NCBI GenBank assembly: GCA_002421825.1
Contig: DISR01000042.1
Span: 9,258 to 22,193 of the forward strand
Source of the DNA: Thiobacillus sp. UBA6205
Lineage (GTDB): Bacteria > Pseudomonadota > Gammaproteobacteria > Burkholderiales > Thiobacillaceae
Length of the DNA: 12,936 nucleotides
Direction of reading: 5' to 3'
The notes beneath the pieces are model-generated. The model was not told the DNA's origin. It worked only from the letters and a program-made list of their open reading frames with translations, and ran no database searches. Position numbers and translations under genes: made by a program. Shown piece after piece: positions 11,912-12,936 of the stretch; the first letter of the stretch is position 1; every line of letters begins with the position of its first letter.

Positions 11912-12712
11912 ATGGCAGACCCCCACGCCAAAATGACCAAGGCAACGCCCCGGGAGGTGATGGTTTCCGTTGTGCTTGGGCTGTTTGCTCCCCTGGTTGC
12001 AATCGTGCTGATCGTGTTCCTGGTCAACAGCATCCAGAGCGAGCAGGTCGATGAGGACAGTCCGGAGATCGCGGAAAAGGCGGTGTTGAGAAACATTGCC
12101 CCCGTGGCCAAGCTTGACGCGCAAGATGCCAGTGCCCAGAGGGTGGAGCGGTCGGGCGAGGAGATCTACAATGCGGTGTGCGTCGCCTGCCATACGTCCG
12201 GCGCGCTGGGCGCGCCCAAGTTGAACAGCAAGGGCGACTGGGGCGCGCGTATTGCCCAGGGTTACGAAACGCTGGTCAACAATGCAATCAACGGCATCCG
12301 CGCCATGCCGCCGCGCGGCGGCAACCCCGACCTGTCCGACCTGGAGATGGCGCGTGCCGTGGCATACATGGCCAATACCAGCGGCGCCAGCTTCAAGGCG
12401 CCCGAGGCTGCGCCTGCAGCAGCAGAAGCCGAAGCCGCGACTACTGCAGCCGCGCCCGCAGCGGATGGCAAGGCCGTGTTCCAGGCCAGTTGTGCCCTTT
12501 GCCATGCCGCCGGCATTGCCGGCGCGCCGAAGCTGGGTGACAAGGCGGCCTGGGGTCCGCGCATCGCGCAGGGCCAGGACACCCTCTACAAGCACGCATT
12601 GGAAGGATTCACCGGCAAGTCCGGCATGATGCCGGCCAGGGGCGGCAATGCGAGTCTTCCCGATGGCGACGTGAAAGCCGCGGTGGACTACATGGCAGGC
12701 CAGGCCAAATAA
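11912..12712 (+). CDS. Membrane-anchored diheme cytochrome c5 family protein
   Basis: A 266-residue protein with an uncleaved N-terminal membrane anchor (about 17-39, VSVVLGLFAPLVAIVLIVFLV) and two c5-type heme domains in the periplasm. Domain 1 has CVACH (Cys90, Cys93, His94) and likely Met132 in RAMPPRGG. Domain 2 has CALCH (Cys194, Cys197, His198) and likely Met239 or Met240 in GMMPARGG. An Ala/Glu-rich linker, about 164-184, joins the domains. The two domains share GAPKL...W..RIAQG..TL..A and P.RGGN and clearly derive from a duplication. The GAGG site before the ATG fixes the start. Such proteins pass electrons from the bc1 complex or other periplasmic donors to terminal oxidases. It has its own promoter and terminator, so it appears monocistronic. 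Confidence 0.93.
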   Translation: MADPHAKMTKATPREVMVSVVLGLFAPLVAIVLIVFLVNSIQSEQVDEDSPEIAEKAVLRNIAPVAKLDAQDASAQRVERSGEEIYNAVCVACHTSGALGAPKLNSKGDWGARIAQGYETLVNNAINGIRAMPPRGGNPDLSDLEMARAVAYMANTSGASFKAPEAAPAAAEAEAATTAAAPAADGKAVFQASCALCHAAGIAGAPKLGDKAAWGPRIAQGQDTLYKHALEGFTGKSGMMPARGGNASLPDGDVKAAVDYMAGQAK

Positions 12713-12730
12713 GCCATTTCGCCCCAATGA

Positions 12731-12757
12731 AAAAGGCCGCGCTTTGCGGCCTTTTTT
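12731..12757. terminator. Bidirectional intrinsic terminator
   Basis: AAAA, then GGCCGC-GCTTT-GCGGCC, then a six-base T run. The flanking A-run makes it usable for both the cytochrome c gene on the plus strand and the convergent rep gene on the minus strand. It is a classic rho-independent terminator 18 bases past the cytochrome stop. Confidence 0.93.
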
Positions 12758-12773
12758 GTCGCCGGGCCTTGCT

Positions 12774-12936
12774 TCAGCCCGCCGCCAGCATTGCCTTCAA
12801 CGCCGCCAGCCGGTCGCTGCCGCTCTGGCGCGATTCTGCGCTGTCCGGCTTGCCGGGCAGGCGGACATCGGATCCCATTTCTTCGATGAAGCGGCTGGGT
12901 TCGCAGCCTGTCCATTCTCCGGCGCGCTTGCGCCGT
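12774..12936 (-). CDS. rep: ATP-dependent DNA helicase Rep, C-terminal end (partial)
   Basis: Only the last 54 codons are in the window; the rest lies beyond the right edge. The translation reads RRKRAGEWTGCEPSRFIEEM, then GSDVRLPGKPDSAESRQ and ends LAALKAMLAAG. The CEPSRFIEEM segment after a basic stretch is the typical end of the catalytic part of Rep/PcrA/UvrD superfamily 1 helicases and is closest to Rep. These helicases clear replication-blocking proteins and restart stalled forks. The stop lies 17 bases past the shared terminator and the gene converges on the cytochrome c gene. Distinguishing Rep from UvrD needs the missing part. Confidence 0.75.
   Translation of the reverse strand, partial: RRKRAGEWTGCEPSRFIEEMGSDVRLPGKPDSAESRQSGSDRLAALKAMLAAG

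Overview
The window looks like a chromosomal segment from a GC-rich betaproteobacterium with sulfur metabolism (Nitrosomonadales/Rhodocyclales-like). This is inferred from the gene families: a PilGHI twitching cluster, TusA/DsrE sulfur-relay proteins, a diheme cytochrome c5 next to a Rep helicase, and a DUF971 protein. No species-level marker is present.

Layout. Positions 1-1081 (minus strand) hold pilG, pilH and the start of pilI, the front end of a type IV pilus chemotaxis operon. Positions 1170-3622 (minus) hold an exported protein of unknown function, a fructosamine-kinase-like protein and a DUF971 protein. A 164-bp inverted-repeat element fits exactly between the last two. Positions 3623-4780 are mostly non-coding and carry one small DUF2442 gene. 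Positions 4781-7550 (minus) form a sulfur-relay block: a TetR-type repressor, a carboxymuconolactone-decarboxylase/AhpD-like protein, TusA, a DsrE2-type protein and an exported DsrE-like protein.

The most interesting region is 7758-11072 (plus): an ECF sigma factor, a small zinc-finger anti-sigma factor, a secreted cysteine-motif peptide, a DUF692 protein, a DUF2063 protein and a DoxX-family membrane protein, mostly overlapping or closely spaced. This matches the bufferin/HvfABC type of copper-binding RiPP operon. The peptide here carries two nearly identical EAKCGEGKCGGK blocks joined by a DAK-repeat linker. The class is already described; the duplicated core and the sigma/anti-sigma pairing are the points worth a closer look. 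In the expected scheme, the sigma factor is released under stress (probably copper or oxidative), BufB with BufC modifies the cysteines of BufA, and the product is exported through its Sec signal peptide.

Positions 11073-11730 contain a second, longer (242 bp) copy of the inverted-repeat element and featureless DNA. They are followed by tRNA-Arg(CCG) on the minus strand, a membrane-anchored diheme cytochrome c5 on the plus strand with a strong shared terminator, and the 3' end of a convergent rep helicase gene.
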